NCBI GenBank assembly: GCA_963760935.1
Contig: CAVXFB010000008.1
Coordinates: 310,001-374,000, forward strand
Source of the DNA: CAVXFB01 sp963760935
Lineage (GTDB): Bacteria; Planctomycetota; Planctomycetia; Pirellulales; Thermoguttaceae
DNA: 64,000 nt
Reading direction: 5' to 3'
Made by a program: the position numbers and the translations under genes. Under the pieces are notes generated by a model, which made no database searches, had not been told where the DNA came from, and was given only the letters and a program-made list of their open reading frames with translations. Positions 63,382-64,000 of this stretch are shown piece by piece (positions within the stretch are counted from its first letter, which is position 1; each line of letters opens with the position of its first letter).

Positions 63382-64000
63382 TTACCGGACGGCCCGTTGC
63401 TCGGCGTTACGCTGTGCGGCTGCTGGCGGCTGCTTGTCGGCAGCCGGCTTCTGTTCCACGTCGGCCGGTTTGAACACCCGCTCGTCGTACACTGCCAACC
63501 CATGCAGGGCGTGACCCAAAGCGGCGATTTCTCGCGTGGAAAGTGACGGAGCATTCCACTGGTACCGCTGGGTGCTCAACATATTGGCAACGTATTCGAC
63601 CGCCTTGATCACCTGGGCGTCTTCCAACTGTTTGTCGGACAGCGACATCGCCATCCACTCCAGCACGCGGCCCGTGGCACGCAGTTGCGTGGCCGGGTCG
63701 TTGCTGGTGCTGCGCGCGGCGAGGAATGACGGACCCCAACTGCCATCGGAGTTCTGCAACTGCAGGGCGAACTTTTGAAACTCCGAGACGAAGTTCTGCG
63801 CCCTCAGAAATTGTCCGTCCAGGGTCTTATCTTGCTTTTCCCGTCGGGCCACGGCATACGACAAACCCATCAGTCGGTTCAAGCCACCCTCGGCCGCGTT
63901 GACGACCGGCTGCGACATCTCCTCTTTGAGCATGCGCTCGATCGACCACGTTTCGCCCAGGTCGTTCTTCCACTCCGGTTCATCAACGTAGTACGACAGT
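63382..64000 (-). CDS. Alpha-alpha toroid (squalene/terpene-cyclase-like) protein, 5' end outside window
   Basis: The frame is open to the window edge, so only the C-terminal ~206 residues are seen. QLQNSDGSWGPSFLAAR is a QW-type repeat, and the helix pairs around it (LRATGRVLEWMAMSLSDKQLED, STREIAALGHALHGLAVYDERVF) suit the toroid fold of squalene-cyclase-like or prenyltransferase-like domains. The tail is low-complexity (AADKQPPAAAQRNAEQ). No catalytic DxDD motif is visible in this part, so an enzymatic role is open. Confidence 0.6.
   Translation of the reverse strand, partial: LSYYVDEPEWKNDLGETWSIERMLKEEMSQPVVNAAEGGLNRLMGLSYAVARREKQDKTLDGQFLRAQNFVSEFQKFALQLQNSDGSWGPSFLAARSTSNDPATQLRATGRVLEWMAMSLSDKQLEDAQVIKAVEYVANMLSTQRYQWNAPSLSTREIAALGHALHGLAVYDERVFKPADVEQKPAADKQPPAAAQRNAEQRAVR

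Overview
The window looks like chromosomal DNA of a GC-rich, free-living planctomycete (Planctomycetota, probably Pirellulales-like). The evidence is a split cytochrome b with a Tat-type Rieske protein and a multihaem cytochrome c, a BlaI/M56 pair whose sensor carries polysaccharide-export modules, a DUF1570 protein, a triplet of envelope lipoproteins, lipid A and heptose genes, and many dispersed palindromes of the kind common in these genomes. I saw no rRNA, tRNA, CRISPR array, prophage or intact insertion sequence. Taxonomy is inferred from gene content only.

Layout. 1-3.2 kb: a cut-off outer-membrane barrel gene, divergent from an outer-membrane barrel gene and a C39 peptidase-like gene. 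3.2-6.4 kb (minus): small membrane protein, class V aminotransferase and serA, a serine-synthesis unit. 6.7-9.7 kb: secreted alpha/beta hydrolase and a small zinc-ribbon protein. 9.7-14.6 kb (minus): octahaem cytochrome c, cupredoxin-like protein and dihaem lipoprotein; the matching Rieske/cytochrome b genes lie at 20.0-22.3 kb. Between them are purF, a DUF4160/DUF2442 pair, a Crp/Fnr regulator and hcp with an FNR-type box. 22.5-27.3 kb: purD, a LysM protein, a frameshifted Gfo/Idh/MocA oxidoreductase and a DUF1570 protein. 27.4-30.5 kb (plus): lpxK, a heptosyltransferase and a heptose-kinase-like gene (LPS core). 30.6-39.0 kb (minus): an exopolysaccharide block (export lipoprotein, polymerase, TPR protein, CpsB-type phosphatase, small secreted protein, GT39, GT4). 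39.5-44.4 kb (plus): three envelope lipoprotein-type genes and a cyclopropane-fatty-acid synthase. 44.5-50.7 kb (minus): wrbA, zinc ribbon, TPR protein, M56 sensor protease and BlaI. 51-64 kb: two response regulators, GH97, a cytochrome c'-like protein, purM, a BrnT-like/XRE pair, dsbD, a PII protein, an AhpD-like protein, a second Crp/Fnr regulator, a membrane protein and a cut-off toroid-type protein.

The strongest themes are: (1) palindromic repeats lying in frame inside at least three coding sequences; (2) long nested hairpin elements just downstream of genes; (3) a consensus FNR-type box at -41.5 from a candidate hcp -10, divergent from a regulator with the matching recognition helix; (4) a repressor promoter in front of BlaI with operators in the spacer and at the start site; (5) a pair of ~104-bp imperfect direct repeats flanking one glycosyltransferase gene; (6) single-base frameshifts in four otherwise recognisable genes, which may be decay or assembly error.
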